This document shows positions 47,100 to 57,590 of a stretch of 64,000 bases of DNA, one piece after another. The notes under the pieces are model-generated. The model saw nothing but the letters and a program-made list of their open reading frames with translations. It made no database searches and was not told the DNA's origin. The stretch lies in assembly GCA_013823565.1 (NCBI GenBank), contig PNMI01000005.1, positions 1-64,000 of the forward strand. The letters are read 5' to 3'. A program made the translations under genes and the position numbers. This DNA comes from Sphingobacteriaceae bacterium (GTDB lineage Bacteria; Bacteroidota; Bacteroidia; B-17B0; Aurantibacillaceae). How positions within the stretch are numbered: position 1 is the first letter of the stretch; every line of letters starts with the position of its first letter.

Positions 47100-48830
47100 T
47101 TACTTATTGATTACTAATTTTTTAGTTTCTTTAGCACCATTAACTTCTAACGAAATATAATAGATACCACTTGATAAGTTTGATGTATTCAATGAAAAAG
47201 TATTGTTTCCTTTTTCAAATTCATTGTCTTGAGAAACGATAGATACTAAATTCCCTAATATATCATAAACAGAAACGCTTACTTTATTCTTTTCAGCAAT
47301 GTCGAAAGCGATAGTTGTATTTTCTGAAGCTGGGTTAGGATACAATACGAATGAATTTTTAATTACACTAGAAACTTCATTAATACCTGTGAATCCTCCA
47401 ACAAATGCTGGATGTGTAAATGTAGCGCCAGTTGATGCAGTTGAAGTTGCTTTTAATCGGAAATCAGAAGTAGTTCCTAATGCATTAAATGCAGCTACAA
47501 AATCAATTTGTGCAATTGTAGTTACTGTATCAATATTATTTGCTGCTGCGTATGTATGATACCAGTTTTGAGTAAATACAGTTGCAGATTCAGTAATAAA
47601 TGTAGAAGGGATTTCAGCGGTAATATTTGAGTTAGCGATTACAGCAACAGAATCAGCTGTTGACGGTGAATTGAAATTGTCTAACGTAACTGCACCTTGT
47701 AAACGTAATCCTTTTTCATAACCTAAAACTAAGGAGTTGAAAACAGAATGAGAAGAGTTACGACGAATATGAGCAAATGCCTCATGAGCTTCACCAGCAG
47801 GTAATGTTCCAGCACCGTATACAGTTCCGTCACCCTTAGCACCAATAAAAGTAAAGTTTGAGAAAACAGGTTTAGTTAATGGTAATGCTAAATATGGAGA
47901 GGTTCCGTTATTATCAGATTCAATTCCATTAGTTGTGCCACCTGAAATAGCATCCCAAAGATTAGGATCTTTAATAGCTAATCCAAATTGTACACGACCT
48001 CTAAAACCGAAGTCAGTATCAAAATCATCATCAGTTGTTCTATAGGCAATTAAATATTTTGCATCAACAGTTCCGCCAAACCATTCAAAAGCATCGTCAC
48101 CACAAAAAGAAACTTGTACGTGATCGATTTTTGTTCCAGAACCAACACCACCTAAAGTTAAACCGTTAATTTCAGAGTTTGCTTGTAATGGATCTAACGC
48201 TACACCAGCAAATTCAATTCTTACATAAGAAAGAACGCCTGAGTTATCAGCGTCATTTGTTCCACCATAATATCTTAATGGATCTGTTGTAGCAAAGCCT
48301 TCAACTTTACTTACATTTGGATTTGTAGAAACACCACCAGTATTAATTACACCATTTCCTAAAATTACTACACCACCCCAATCACCAGGGTTACGACCGT
48401 TAGATACAGTATTATTAGATGTGAAAACAATTGGCTGAGAAGCTGTTCCTTGAGCTTGAATTTTAGAGCCTCTAGTAATAACTAATGTTCCTGGATTTAA
48501 ACTTACATCATTCGGTCTACATCTAATTATAGTTCCTGCAGCGATAGTTAAAGTAGCATTGTTTTTTACATGCACGATACCATCTAAATATACAACACCG
48601 CTTATAGAAGTGTTTGTAGAAATGTCTCCTGTTATTGTTGAAGTTGGAGCTGCGTAATTTGTATTTTCTGGATCCCAATTTGCCCAACCAGATGTCCAAT
48701 CTGTAGCTGGAGTATTATCTGTTACAGGAAAAGCACCTTTGTAAGATGTTACATCCCAAGTGAACGCTGATTGAGCGTTTAAAAAAGAGCAAGCTAATAA
48801 TGCTGCTGCTGATAAGTAAATTTTTTTCAT
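47100..48830 (-). CDS. T9SS type A sorting domain-containing secreted protein (beta-helix-like)
   Basis: Signal MKKIYLSAAALLACSFLNAQ; VYLDGIVHVKNNATLTIAAGTIIRCRPND...; C-term FVLYPNPASENTTIAFDI...LSSGIYYISLEVNGAKETKKLVINK. Confidence 0.88.
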   Translation of the reverse strand: MKKIYLSAAALLACSFLNAQSAFTWDVTSYKGAFPVTDNTPATDWTSGWANWDPENTNYAAPTSTITGDISTNTSISGVVYLDGIVHVKNNATLTIAAGTIIRCRPNDVSLNPGTLVITRGSKIQAQGTASQPIVFTSNNTVSNGRNPGDWGGVVILGNGVINTGGVSTNPNVSKVEGFATTDPLRYYGGTNDADNSGVLSYVRIEFAGVALDPLQANSEINGLTLGGVGSGTKIDHVQVSFCGDDAFEWFGGTVDAKYLIAYRTTDDDFDTDFGFRGRVQFGLAIKDPNLWDAISGGTTNGIESDNNGTSPYLALPLTKPVFSNFTFIGAKGDGTVYGAGTLPAGEAHEAFAHIRRNSSHSVFNSLVLGYEKGLRLQGAVTLDNFNSPSTADSVAVIANSNITAEIPSTFITESATVFTQNWYHTYAAANNIDTVTTIAQIDFVAAFNALGTTSDFRLKATSTASTGATFTHPAFVGGFTGINEVSSVIKNSFVLYPNPASENTTIAFDIAEKNKVSVSVYDILGNLVSIVSQDNEFEKGNNTFSLNTSNLSSGIYYISLEVNGAKETKKLVINK

Positions 48831-48937
48831 TTTAGTTTTAGTTTTTTTGATACGCAAAACTATTTCAACAATCTTTTATTTACATTAAACTAACCTTACA
48901 TGTGTTTTACAATTACATTAACTAAACGTTAACAAAA

Positions 48938-48960
48938 AAGGCTGTGATTTACACAGCCTT
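48938..48960 (-). terminator. Hairpin terminator of the TonB receptor gene
   Basis: aaggctgtg attta cacagcctt with flanking A-run (T-run on minus strand). Confidence 0.75.
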
Positions 48961-48982
48961 AACATTGTTTGTTATTGTTTAT

Positions 48983-51886
48983 TTAAAATTTATAAGATAA
49001 GGATAATGAAATCGTAGGAGCAAGTTTTGTATTAAACATCACATTGTCTGTTTGGCCTGAATGGGTTAAGTTTTGACTTTCTTTTTCAGCTCCTTTATCT
49101 AGTTTTCCATTTTTATTAATGTCTTGATACCAAACCTGTTTTTGAGCAAGTATATCTCTTACATTAAATTTTATTTCGAATTTTTGTTTGAATGTTTTTG
49201 ATAATTGTAAATCTAATACATGTCTTGGTGCTTCATAAAAATCTGGTTCAGCACTTGAACCCACAATTACAATTCTTCTTCCAATAACATTGTAAGACAG
49301 ACTAACTCCCCATCCTTTTTCAATGTCTAGGTATTGAGCCCCAGCATTTATAATATAAGGTGATTGACCTTGTAAAGGACGCGAAGATGCTCCCGCTCCA
49401 TTGATTTTACTAACATCTACTTTTGATTGAATGTAAGCAAAATTTGTGAAGATGGTTGTATTATCTAATAATTTTGATGAATCAGATTTAAATATGGTAC
49501 TTAATTTAAAACGATATTCTAATTCTAAACCAATGTTTTCTACTAATGGAACATTGACATATGTTAAACTTTTAATTTGAGAAGCTGCATTAACAGCCAT
49601 TTCGGTGGCATTTGTAATTCGTTTGTAAAAACCAGACACGGAAACTATTTGTCCTGCTCCTGGATACCACTCACCCCTTAAATCATAGTTGTCTACTTTT
49701 GCTCTTACAAGTGTTGGGTTTCCGTCAATACTAAATCCAGTTGCAAAGTCAATAAATGTAAACGGAACCAATTCTCTGAACTCAGGTCTAGATACAGTTC
49801 TGTAATACGCAAATCTAATATTTGTTTTGTCTGTCACACTATATACGGCATTGATTGAAGGAAGAATGTCGATTACTGTTGAATCTTTAATAGTTGCTTC
49901 ATCGGGATTTAAATAATAGGTTATTTTTTGTTTGTATGATTCAACTCTTGCTCCATAAATAAATCTTAGTTTTTCAAAAAATCTAGAATCAATTGATAGA
50001 TAACCAGCATGTAACATTGATGATGCTTGGTAGTTATCTTTTGGTGTAGTCGCTTCAACTAGTAAAAAACCTCCATCTTTAGTTCCTGGTCCATTAACTA
50101 TACCCATATTTTCTTGAGAAAAAATTTCGGATTCATCTAGCAATAATAAATTTGTATTAGGAGTTAAAGAAGAATTCTTTCTATACATTCCATATCCGAG
50201 GAATCGCGCTTCAAATGCTCTATCTCTATATATATGATTTCCTCCTATCTTTATTTCATGTTGCGATTTTTTGATTTTAAAACTTCTACTTAAATCATAT
50301 TTTATACTTTTAATTGATTCATCAGTTTTAGCAAACAACATGGTTCCTCCATTACCTGTAGAAGTTGCATTACTCGTAAAGATATTGGCTGTATAAGGTA
50401 TTGAGTCATTTTCTACATTTTGTTCGATAGAGCTTTTTGTATATCTCATTACTCTTAAATTTGGCATCTCTCTTTGAATATTACTATATCCAGCAACCCA
50501 TTTTAATTTGATTTTTGCTTTCTCTATGTAATGATCTCCATTTAGTTGCCCAGAGTATATTTTATTTTGAGTGAACCATCTAGCATTAGATATTTCCCAT
50601 TTATTATTATTTATTTCAAGAGCACCTCTTCTTGTAATAACTCGGTCGTCGGAGTTTATGCTGTATAAGTTTTTTAAACCTATTTGATTATTATCATTTA
50701 GTTTATATGCTAAATTCCAAAGAGCACTAGCTAAAACTGTATTTGAATACGTCGTGTCTTTATAGTCGCTGTTTTTTATGATATCATAATTTTCTCCTTG
50801 TTCCGAGAAGTCTCTTCGCGTTGTAAATGTTGTATTGGTATTGTTGTTGTATGTTAAAGCAAAAATACTTCCAGCTTCTTTTTTAAATACTTTTCCTACG
50901 TTCGCTAAAGAATACTGAATGTTGAAATTTGGCAATGCTTTTTTAGTTTGCAAACTCCAATCATAATTAACCATTTTGGCATAATTAATTTGTTCTAATT
51001 TATCTTGTGAAAAATCTTTTGTAGAAGGAATTCCTCCAGGAAGTGCTCTAGTGCCATCATCAATTCCTAACCAATCTGTTTTGCCACCTTCGTATGTTTT
51101 AAAATCTTTGAAAGTTGTTTGTGTGTTATAGCCAGCTCCTATTGAAATGCTTTGAGAATTTTTTTCGGGAATACTTTTAGTATTGATTTGAATAACACCA
51201 CCTGCAAAATCACCAGGTAAATCTGGTGTGGCTGTTTTTAAAATAATAATATTGTCTAATAAATTAGCTGGAAAAATATCAAACGAAAATGCTTTTTTAT
51301 CACTTTCAGAACTTGGTAATGGAGCTCCGTTTATAAAAGCTGCATTGTATCTATCGCTCATCCCCCTAATAATAGCAAATTTATTATCTTGAATAGTAGC
51401 CCCACTAATTCTTTTAATAACATCACTAGTCGTTCTGTCTGGTGTTTTTTTGATGCTTTCAGAAGAAATACCGTCGCTCACACTTGCATTATTTTTTTGC
51501 ATGATTAATACTGCATTAGTATTCTCTTTATTCATTTCTGCTTGAACAACTATTTCTGTTAAGTTTTGAGAATTAGACTGATCTAAGCCAATATTAAATT
51601 CTGTTACATCGTTGGCTTTCACAACAACATCTAAAAATTTCTTATTGTCATATGTAATATAACTTGCGACAAGTGTATATTTTCCAGCTTGTAATCCAGT
51701 TAATGAAAAGTTCCCGTCAAAATCAGCCGATGCACCTTTTGTAGTACCATCAATTAAAACGGTTGCTCCAGGAAGTGTTTCTCCTGTTTTGGCATCAATA
51801 ATTTTACCGATAATTTTACCAGTTTGAGCATTTATAATTAATGAAATTAATGAAATTGTAATTGTAAGGGCTATTTTTTTGAACAT
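48983..51886 (-). CDS. TonB-dependent outer-membrane receptor with N-terminal carboxypeptidase-like regulatory domain
   Basis: GKIIGKIIDAKTGETLPGATVLIDGTTKGASADFDGNFSLTGLQAGKYTLVASYITYDNKKF; plug and barrel; C-term TISLSLSYKF. Confidence 0.94.
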   Translation of the reverse strand: MFKKIALTITISLISLIINAQTGKIIGKIIDAKTGETLPGATVLIDGTTKGASADFDGNFSLTGLQAGKYTLVASYITYDNKKFLDVVVKANDVTEFNIGLDQSNSQNLTEIVVQAEMNKENTNAVLIMQKNNASVSDGISSESIKKTPDRTTSDVIKRISGATIQDNKFAIIRGMSDRYNAAFINGAPLPSSESDKKAFSFDIFPANLLDNIIILKTATPDLPGDFAGGVIQINTKSIPEKNSQSISIGAGYNTQTTFKDFKTYEGGKTDWLGIDDGTRALPGGIPSTKDFSQDKLEQINYAKMVNYDWSLQTKKALPNFNIQYSLANVGKVFKKEAGSIFALTYNNNTNTTFTTRRDFSEQGENYDIIKNSDYKDTTYSNTVLASALWNLAYKLNDNNQIGLKNLYSINSDDRVITRRGALEINNNKWEISNARWFTQNKIYSGQLNGDHYIEKAKIKLKWVAGYSNIQREMPNLRVMRYTKSSIEQNVENDSIPYTANIFTSNATSTGNGGTMLFAKTDESIKSIKYDLSRSFKIKKSQHEIKIGGNHIYRDRAFEARFLGYGMYRKNSSLTPNTNLLLLDESEIFSQENMGIVNGPGTKDGGFLLVEATTPKDNYQASSMLHAGYLSIDSRFFEKLRFIYGARVESYKQKITYYLNPDEATIKDSTVIDILPSINAVYSVTDKTNIRFAYYRTVSRPEFRELVPFTFIDFATGFSIDGNPTLVRAKVDNYDLRGEWYPGAGQIVSVSGFYKRITNATEMAVNAASQIKSLTYVNVPLVENIGLELEYRFKLSTIFKSDSSKLLDNTTIFTNFAYIQSKVDVSKINGAGASSRPLQGQSPYIINAGAQYLDIEKGWGVSLSYNVIGRRIVIVGSSAEPDFYEAPRHVLDLQLSKTFKQKFEIKFNVRDILAQKQVWYQDINKNGKLDKGAEKESQNLTHSGQTDNVMFNTKLAPTISLSLSYKF

Positions 51887-52000
51887 GATATCTTGTATTT
51901 GACGCTGCAAAAAAACAATACCTACTTAAGGTTAATGTCAATTATATATTACCTTAATATTAAATCAAAACCCAAATATGTTTAAATAGTTAATGTTTAC

Positions 52001-52798
52001 TTAACATAAGTTTTGTAGTTCAATTCCTATTAAAGAAATATCATCTGTTTGTTTTGTGGCACCTTTCCAATTGTCAATTACAAATTCTAATAGTTCTACT
52101 TGTTGATTCATTGGCGCTTCGCTATAGTGATTTAAAAGATGGAGTAATCTTTTTCTGCTAAACTTTTTATTATTATCCGAATCAAATTGATGTTTTATGC
52201 CATCTGAAAAAAAGTAGAGTTTTGCATTTTCTTCTAAAACTAGTTTATGAGTATCGAAAATTCTAGATTTTTCTATTTGCCAACCTCCAATCGGGAAATT
52301 ATTTCCTTTATAAAAATTTATTTGATTGTTTTGATGTATTGCAAATTCGCCTCCACCACATGAATATTGAAATTCCTTTGTTTTGGTATTATAAGAAATA
52401 AGAGTAATCTCTAGCCAATCATTATTAAAATGAGAGTCGTGTAATTCATTATTAAATGTTTCTATCCATTTTTTATCCAATTCGGTAAGGTAATCACCAA
52501 TGTTGGTATAATTTTTTTGAATAACATAGTTCAATAAACTAATTCCCAAAACAGAAAGCATTGCACCGGATATGCCATGACCTGTGCAATCCGCTAATGC
52601 AAAATATAAAGTATCCCCTTTTTGAGTTAACCAATAAAAATCGCCACCTATTTTGTCTTGAGGTTTGTATAATATAAAATAATCATTAAAAAACTTATCA
52701 AAATGTCTTTTTTTTGGAAGCAAACCATTTTGAATGGTTTGTGCATATAGTAAACTGCTTTCGTGATCAATGATGGTTTCTGGGTACATGTATTGCAA
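52001..52798 (-). CDS. Stand-alone PP2C/SpoIIE (RsbU-like) phosphatase
   Basis: FILYKPQDKIGGDFYWLTQKGDTLYFALADCTGHGISGAMLSVLGISLLN...LYFFSDGIKHQFD. Confidence 0.92.
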   Translation of the reverse strand: MQYMYPETIIDHESSLLYAQTIQNGLLPKKRHFDKFFNDYFILYKPQDKIGGDFYWLTQKGDTLYFALADCTGHGISGAMLSVLGISLLNYVIQKNYTNIGDYLTELDKKWIETFNNELHDSHFNNDWLEITLISYNTKTKEFQYSCGGGEFAIHQNNQINFYKGNNFPIGGWQIEKSRIFDTHKLVLEENAKLYFFSDGIKHQFDSDNNKKFSRKRLLHLLNHYSEAPMNQQVELLEFVIDNWKGATKQTDDISLIGIELQNLC

Positions 52799-53008
52799 TT
52801 TTATGCAAATATCGGTACCATATATTAAGCAGATGCGTAGATTATATTAGCAAACCATTATCTCTTTTTGTTTTCAGAAATGAATAAAAGTCTCAATTTC
52901 TCATTGAATTTACTAGTTATGTTTTTAATTAAATGTTTTGGAGAATAATATTTCTAGTTGGTCGAAAACATAATTATTTAATGTAAAGGAAACATATTTG
53001 CATAAAAA

Positions 53009-53033
53009 AAGCGCACCAAAATGATGCGCTTTT
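53009..53033 (-). terminator. Hairpin terminator
   Basis: aagcgca ccaaaatga tgcgctt flanked by A-run (minus-strand T-run). Confidence 0.75.
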
Positions 53034-53050
53034 GAGTTTTAATATTTTAA

Positions 53051-53512
53051 TTATAGTGAACTATAATCTGTTGTTTTAATCAATTGTCCGTTTTCGTCCC
53101 ACTGCTTCCAAACACCTGTTTTCTCGCCATCTTTATATGTCATTTCAAATAGTTTTGTCCCATTTTCATTGTAAACAAACCAATTGCCATCTTTTTTATT
53201 ATTTAAGTAAGACGCTTGTGCAATTAAGTTTCCATTTTGACTATATCTTGTCCATAAGCCAAATTTTAAGTTGTTTTCGTAGTTACCAACTTCCATTTTC
53301 TTGCCACTTTCGTAATTTTTAGTGAATAAGCCGTTTAGTTTACCATCTTTGATGTTTAACTCTTCTTTAACAGTCCCATTTTCGTAATATAAAATATATT
53401 TACCTGTATAAGCTACTTCGTTTTGAAGGTAAATGCCATCAACTAAAGTTATATTTTGAGAAAATGTAATTCCTGAAATTAGGATGCAAAGACTTAAGAT
53501 TAAATTTTTCAT
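53051..53512 (-). CDS. YwqK/MORN-repeat secreted protein
   Basis: YENGTVKEELNIKDGKLNGLFTKNYESGKKMEVGNYENNLKFGLWTRYSQNGNLIAQASYLNNKKDGNW. Confidence 0.88.
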   Translation of the reverse strand: MKNLILSLCILISGITFSQNITLVDGIYLQNEVAYTGKYILYYENGTVKEELNIKDGKLNGLFTKNYESGKKMEVGNYENNLKFGLWTRYSQNGNLIAQASYLNNKKDGNWFVYNENGTKLFEMTYKDGEKTGVWKQWDENGQLIKTTDYSSL

Positions 53513-53622
53513 GATCTGGAATTTTTAATTGTGGAACATAAATTCTACACAATTATACCAAGAAAAATTAGTAATGTTACAAAAATAACAAAACCTTAAC
53601 ATTAACTTTACATTGAGTAATT

Positions 53623-53970
53623 TTACTCCTCTGTAAGTGTAATTTCAATATTGCCTGAGGCCTTAGATAAATCTTCGTATGATAGGGTTTTACTAGCGTA
53701 GCCAACTTGAGAAAATTCTAATTTGAAATTTGAGGTATCTTTAATTTTTATATAGATAAAAAAGTTGCCGTTTAAATCAGAATACATTGTTTTTTCAACT
53801 TGAGATGTTGTAATAGAAACACCCGCTAATAATTCATTATTATTTAAATCAACAATCTTACCGCTAACAATGATAGTTTTCTCTTTTGGGTTGTTATTTG
53901 AATAAGCGCTAGAAACACTTATTAAACAAATAATGATAAAAGAAAGAATTATTTTTTGCGTTAACTTCAT
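53623..53970 (-). CDS. Carboxypeptidase-like regulatory-domain protein
   Basis: IIVSGKIVDLNNNELLAGVSITTSQVEKTMYSDLNGNFFIYIKIKDTSNFKLEFSQVGYASKTLS. Confidence 0.86.
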   Translation of the reverse strand: MKLTQKIILSFIIICLISVSSAYSNNNPKEKTIIVSGKIVDLNNNELLAGVSITTSQVEKTMYSDLNGNFFIYIKIKDTSNFKLEFSQVGYASKTLSYEDLSKASGNIEITLTEE

Positions 53971-54066
53971 TTTTGTGATTGTAAATTTTTATGCCACAAA
54001 CTAACAGAAGTTATTTAAACATAATCTAACCTGTATATTACCAAATTGTTAAATGTATTTTTTATT

Positions 54067-54474
54067 TTACAGAGATATTTTATTGTTTTTGATTTTTAAT
54101 AGACTCGTATTTAAAATAACAATGCAGTTTATGCCCAATTGAGCCGTTTCAGTAATTTTCTTTTCAGGATATTGAAATTTCAATTCTTTAGCTATTAATT
54201 TATAGAGACTGACAAATAACTCAATATCTTTCATTGCTTTTTTTGAAATTTTCAACTTTATAGATGGATTTGTTACATATGCTTTTTTGATATGACTTAT
54301 TAAATTAGATGTTTTTATTTTGTTGTCAATAATTTCTTGATTTAATTCGTCTTTTATTATTTGTTTTAAAGCCTTGTTTACTAATATGTACGAAAGATTT
54401 AAGGATTCAATAAAAAAAGCATGATCAAATGCGTTTTTGTTTTTATCAATAAGACTTTTTATTGTAGTTGCCAT
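54067..54474 (-). CDS. Hypothetical protein
   Basis: Intact ORF, internal Met start MATTIKSLIDKNKNAFDHAFF. Confidence 0.6.
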   Translation of the reverse strand: MATTIKSLIDKNKNAFDHAFFIESLNLSYILVNKALKQIIKDELNQEIIDNKIKTSNLISHIKKAYVTNPSIKLKISKKAMKDIELFVSLYKLIAKELKFQYPEKKITETAQLGINCIVILNTSLLKIKNNKISL

Positions 54475-54674
54475 AATTATTAATTTTTGTGAAGCTAACA
54501 AAGTCTTTGTAAACTTATTATTAAATCTGTTTTTGTAAATTTAACCTTAGAATATTAGTATTTTAAACTATATTTTTTATTATTTAACTAAATCAATTAC
54601 AGAATATTAAAATAATGCGATTTCTTAATATTTAGTTAACTTTGAACCTAATCATTAAGCTTAAATTTGTGCCA

Positions 54675-55373
54675 ATGAATGATATGAGTACAGAAAATAA
54701 TTTATATAAAATTTTACTTGTTGATGATGAACAAGATATTCTTGACTTTTTGAGCTATAATTTAAAAAAAGAAGGATTTCAGGTTTACACTGCACTTAAT
54801 GGAAGGGATGCTATTAGTATCGCAAAAAAAGAAATTCCTCATTTAATTGTATTAGACGTGATGATGCCAGAAATGGATGGCATTGATACGTGTAGAGAAA
54901 TTAGAGAAATAGCTAGTTTAAAGGATGTGATGATTGCGTTTTTAAGTGCTAGAAATGAGGATTATTCTCAAATTGCGGGTTTTGAGGTTGGTGCAGATGA
55001 TTATATAACCAAACCTATTAAACCTAGAGTTTTTATTAGTAGAATTAAGGCATTACTAAGACGATATACGCCTGATCAACAAAAATCATCACAATTAGAT
55101 TTAGGAGGAATTAAAATTGATAAAGAAAAATACTGCGTTCATAAAGATGGAGAAGAAATCTCATTTCCTAAAAAAGAATTTAAGCTATTATCTTTATTAG
55201 CAAGTAAACCGGGTAAAGTATTCACTCGTGAGTACATTTTAGAACAAGTGTGGGGAGATGAAGTTGTGGTTGGAGATAGAACAATAGATGTTCACATCAG
55301 AAAACTACGTGAAAAGTTAGGTGACGATTATATCAAAACTATTAAAGGAATAGGATATAAGTTTGAATTTTAA
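54675..55373 (+). CDS. OmpR-family response regulator (canonical receiver)
   Basis: KILLVDDEQDILDFLSYNLKKEGF...HLIVLDVMMPEMDGIDTC...GADDYITKPIKP; winged helix RTIDVHIRKLREKLGDDYIKTIKGIGYKFEF. Confidence 0.96.
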   Translation: MNDMSTENNLYKILLVDDEQDILDFLSYNLKKEGFQVYTALNGRDAISIAKKEIPHLIVLDVMMPEMDGIDTCREIREIASLKDVMIAFLSARNEDYSQIAGFEVGADDYITKPIKPRVFISRIKALLRRYTPDQQKSSQLDLGGIKIDKEKYCVHKDGEEISFPKKEFKLLSLLASKPGKVFTREYILEQVWGDEVVVGDRTIDVHIRKLREKLGDDYIKTIKGIGYKFEF

Positions 55374-55407
55374 AAAATAGCGATAAGAAATTATCGCTAT
55401 TTTTTTT
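55372..55407. terminator. Bidirectional terminator between convergent genes
   Basis: aaaaaatagcgataa gaaa ttatcgctatttttttt; overlaps the stop codon of the minus-strand gene. Confidence 0.88.
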
Positions 55408-56404
55408 GCTCATTATATGCTTTTATATAATCAGGCCAACTGATAGTTTTGTACTTGTCCTCTGCGTAATATTTTAATATGGGCAATAATGTTTTTGGAG
55501 TTAAATAAGCATTAAGAGCATCTAGTGTATTTTGTTTGTCATCTAAAACTGCAATTGATGGAAATTGCAACCTGTTATTAGTTGCTCTCAAAGCAAATGT
55601 GTTTAGTGGGTAACCGTTTAATACTGTTTTGTAACATTTCTCACCTCTAAACATAATTGTATCGTTACTTTCAGCGTCAAAATTCATTAAATAAAAATGC
55701 TTGTTAATGTAATTTACAATGCTTGTATCTTTTAACGTAGTTGCATTTTGAACTTTACAAGAATTGCAGAATCCTGCATAAATATTTACTAATATTTTTT
55801 TCGGTTTCTTCTTTTGTAATTTTTCAATTTCTCTGATGTTATAAGATTTTACAGTCCCTTTAGTGAAGGTGGTGTCATAAAAGGCATTGTTAAACTGAGT
55901 TGCAAATTCCTCATACGGCGCGCTTTTAAAAACATTTTCTACTGTATACACCAATAATGGCTCTAGTTTTTTTTCCTCTAAAAATCCTTGCGATAATAAA
56001 TTGTATTCAAAATTATTAGAAACAAAAATGGTAGAAGGGTAACTTAAACTATTTCCTAAAAATTTAATAGCTAATTCATGAGGAGTTTTAGGATTTGGAG
56101 AAGTTGGTTTGTAAATTTTACCGTTGTATTCAATGGTGTCTTTAGTTTCAGCATTAAATTTTATTGGGTAAAAAAACTGATTGATATAACCTGCAATGTT
56201 TGGATTAGAGTAGGTGGTTTTCATCATGTGTTTACACCAGCCACACCAATCCGTATAAACGTCTATTAAAAAAGGTTTTGGTTGTTTTTTGTTTAGTTCT
56301 TGAGCTTCTTTAATAGTTAGCCATTTTACTAATCCTTCTTCTGATTGAGAAAAAGAAAATAGACTAAAAAAGAAAAGTAATGTAGTTATCTGTAAGGCAC
56401 ACAT
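55397..56404 (-). CDS. Tandem thioredoxin-domain secreted protein
   Basis: PFLIDVYTDWCGWCKHMMKTTYSNPNIAGYINQFFYPIKFNAETKDTIEYNGKIY and KILVNIYAGFCNSCKVQNATTLKDTSIVNYINKHFYLMNFDAESNDTIMFRGEKCY. Confidence 0.9.
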   Translation of the reverse strand: MCALQITTLLFFFSLFSFSQSEEGLVKWLTIKEAQELNKKQPKPFLIDVYTDWCGWCKHMMKTTYSNPNIAGYINQFFYPIKFNAETKDTIEYNGKIYKPTSPNPKTPHELAIKFLGNSLSYPSTIFVSNNFEYNLLSQGFLEEKKLEPLLVYTVENVFKSAPYEEFATQFNNAFYDTTFTKGTVKSYNIREIEKLQKKKPKKILVNIYAGFCNSCKVQNATTLKDTSIVNYINKHFYLMNFDAESNDTIMFRGEKCYKTVLNGYPLNTFALRATNNRLQFPSIAVLDDKQNTLDALNAYLTPKTLLPILKYYAEDKYKTISWPDYIKAYNEQKK

Positions 56405-56440
56405 AATTTAAAGTTTAATAAATGCGATATAAAGATAAAA

Positions 56441-57082
56441 TTATTCTTTGAAATTGATATGTTTTCCCATTGTTCCTCTAAATCTAAACCAAAAACTTTG
56501 CGTTTCAGTGATAGGCGTAAAATTTTCAATCTTATACGCTTGGTAGTTTATTTCAGGAACAACATGAGGTAATGTTTTTAATGTGTCGAAAATGACAGGC
56601 AAATATTTGAGGTCCTTTAATCGTCTTTTTCCAAAACGATAGGTCATGCGTGTTTGAAAAGGATCAGTACATAAAGCAATTTTTTCATAACCAAATGATT
56701 TGGCCAACTTGTAGCCATACCATACATTTTCGGTACTGTGCTGTGCTTTATCTTCAATAATTATATCATCAGCAGGCACACCAAATTCGATAGCATATAA
56801 TTTCATGATTTGTGCTTCTACATAAGGTGAATAAACAGAGCTTCCACTCATGATAATTTTTTTTGTGCTACCATTTTTATATAAATGTATGGCCCATAAA
56901 ACCCTCATTTGCATGGTTCTATCCCATTTTGGTTCTAAAAAAGGAACGCCGGGCACAATCACAGCATCGTACTGTTTATGTATACGTAAAGCTCTATCAT
57001 TTAACTTTTTAGCGGATGGCTGAAAAAGTATACATGAGCTAAAAACCAGAGCAGAAGATATATATATAATTATTTTAAACAT
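56441..57082 (-). CDS. YdcF/ElyC-family (DUF218) protein
   Basis: YDAVIVPGVPFLEPKWDRTMQMRVLWAIHLYKNGSTKKIIMSGSSVYSPYVEAQIMKLYAIEFGVPADDIIIEDKAQHSTENVWYGYKLA. Confidence 0.88.
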   Translation of the reverse strand: MFKIIIYISSALVFSSCILFQPSAKKLNDRALRIHKQYDAVIVPGVPFLEPKWDRTMQMRVLWAIHLYKNGSTKKIIMSGSSVYSPYVEAQIMKLYAIEFGVPADDIIIEDKAQHSTENVWYGYKLAKSFGYEKIALCTDPFQTRMTYRFGKRRLKDLKYLPVIFDTLKTLPHVVPEINYQAYKIENFTPITETQSFWFRFRGTMGKHINFKE

Positions 57083-57143
57083 GTATTACTTGTATGTTAT
57101 ATACGTAAACAAGGTAAACAAAGTTTTGTTTAATATAAAATAT

Positions 57144-57590
57144 TTAATCTTTTTTAGAAAGAACTTCCCAAGTATGATCACCTAGCATTTTCACAGTGCC
57201 GATATATTCTAGTGTTTTAGGAAGTTTACCCCAATCATCTGGCCCAATCAATAGTAATTTATAATTACCTTCTTTTATATAGAGATGATAAGTATGTCCA
57301 ATTAACGGCTCAAAAGATAAATCTGCCATGTATATTTTTTCCGACATTTCAATTCGTTCTCTCAGTTCGTTTGCTTGTTGAGCCAATAATTCAACTTGCT
57401 TTTGAATTTGGTTCATTTGAATATTGGTTTGTTCTCTCATAGCCGTTAAGGCACGAGACTTTATTTTTCCATTATCCTCAGGTTTAATTACAATTCCTCC
57501 AACATGATGAGGGTATGGAAGGAGTCCTGGATTTTCAGCAACTTTATCTTTATCAATAGGATTTACAAATTCTGTCATTTTCTGCATCAT
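57144..57590 (-). CDS. DUF2452-type protein
   Basis: NPIDKDKVAENPGLLPYPHHVGGIVIKPEDNGKIKSRALTAMREQTNIQMNQIQKQVELLAQQANEL. Confidence 0.8.
   Translation of the reverse strand: MMQKMTEFVNPIDKDKVAENPGLLPYPHHVGGIVIKPEDNGKIKSRALTAMREQTNIQMNQIQKQVELLAQQANELRERIEMSEKIYMADLSFEPLIGHTYHLYIKEGNYKLLLIGPDDWGKLPKTLEYIGTVKMLGDHTWEVLSKKD

Noticed and set aside
53051-53512. YwqK-type protein as a toxin-antitoxin antitoxin
   Set aside because: The MORN-repeat family is often auto-named as an antitoxin, but no toxin partner is adjacent and it carries a signal peptide.
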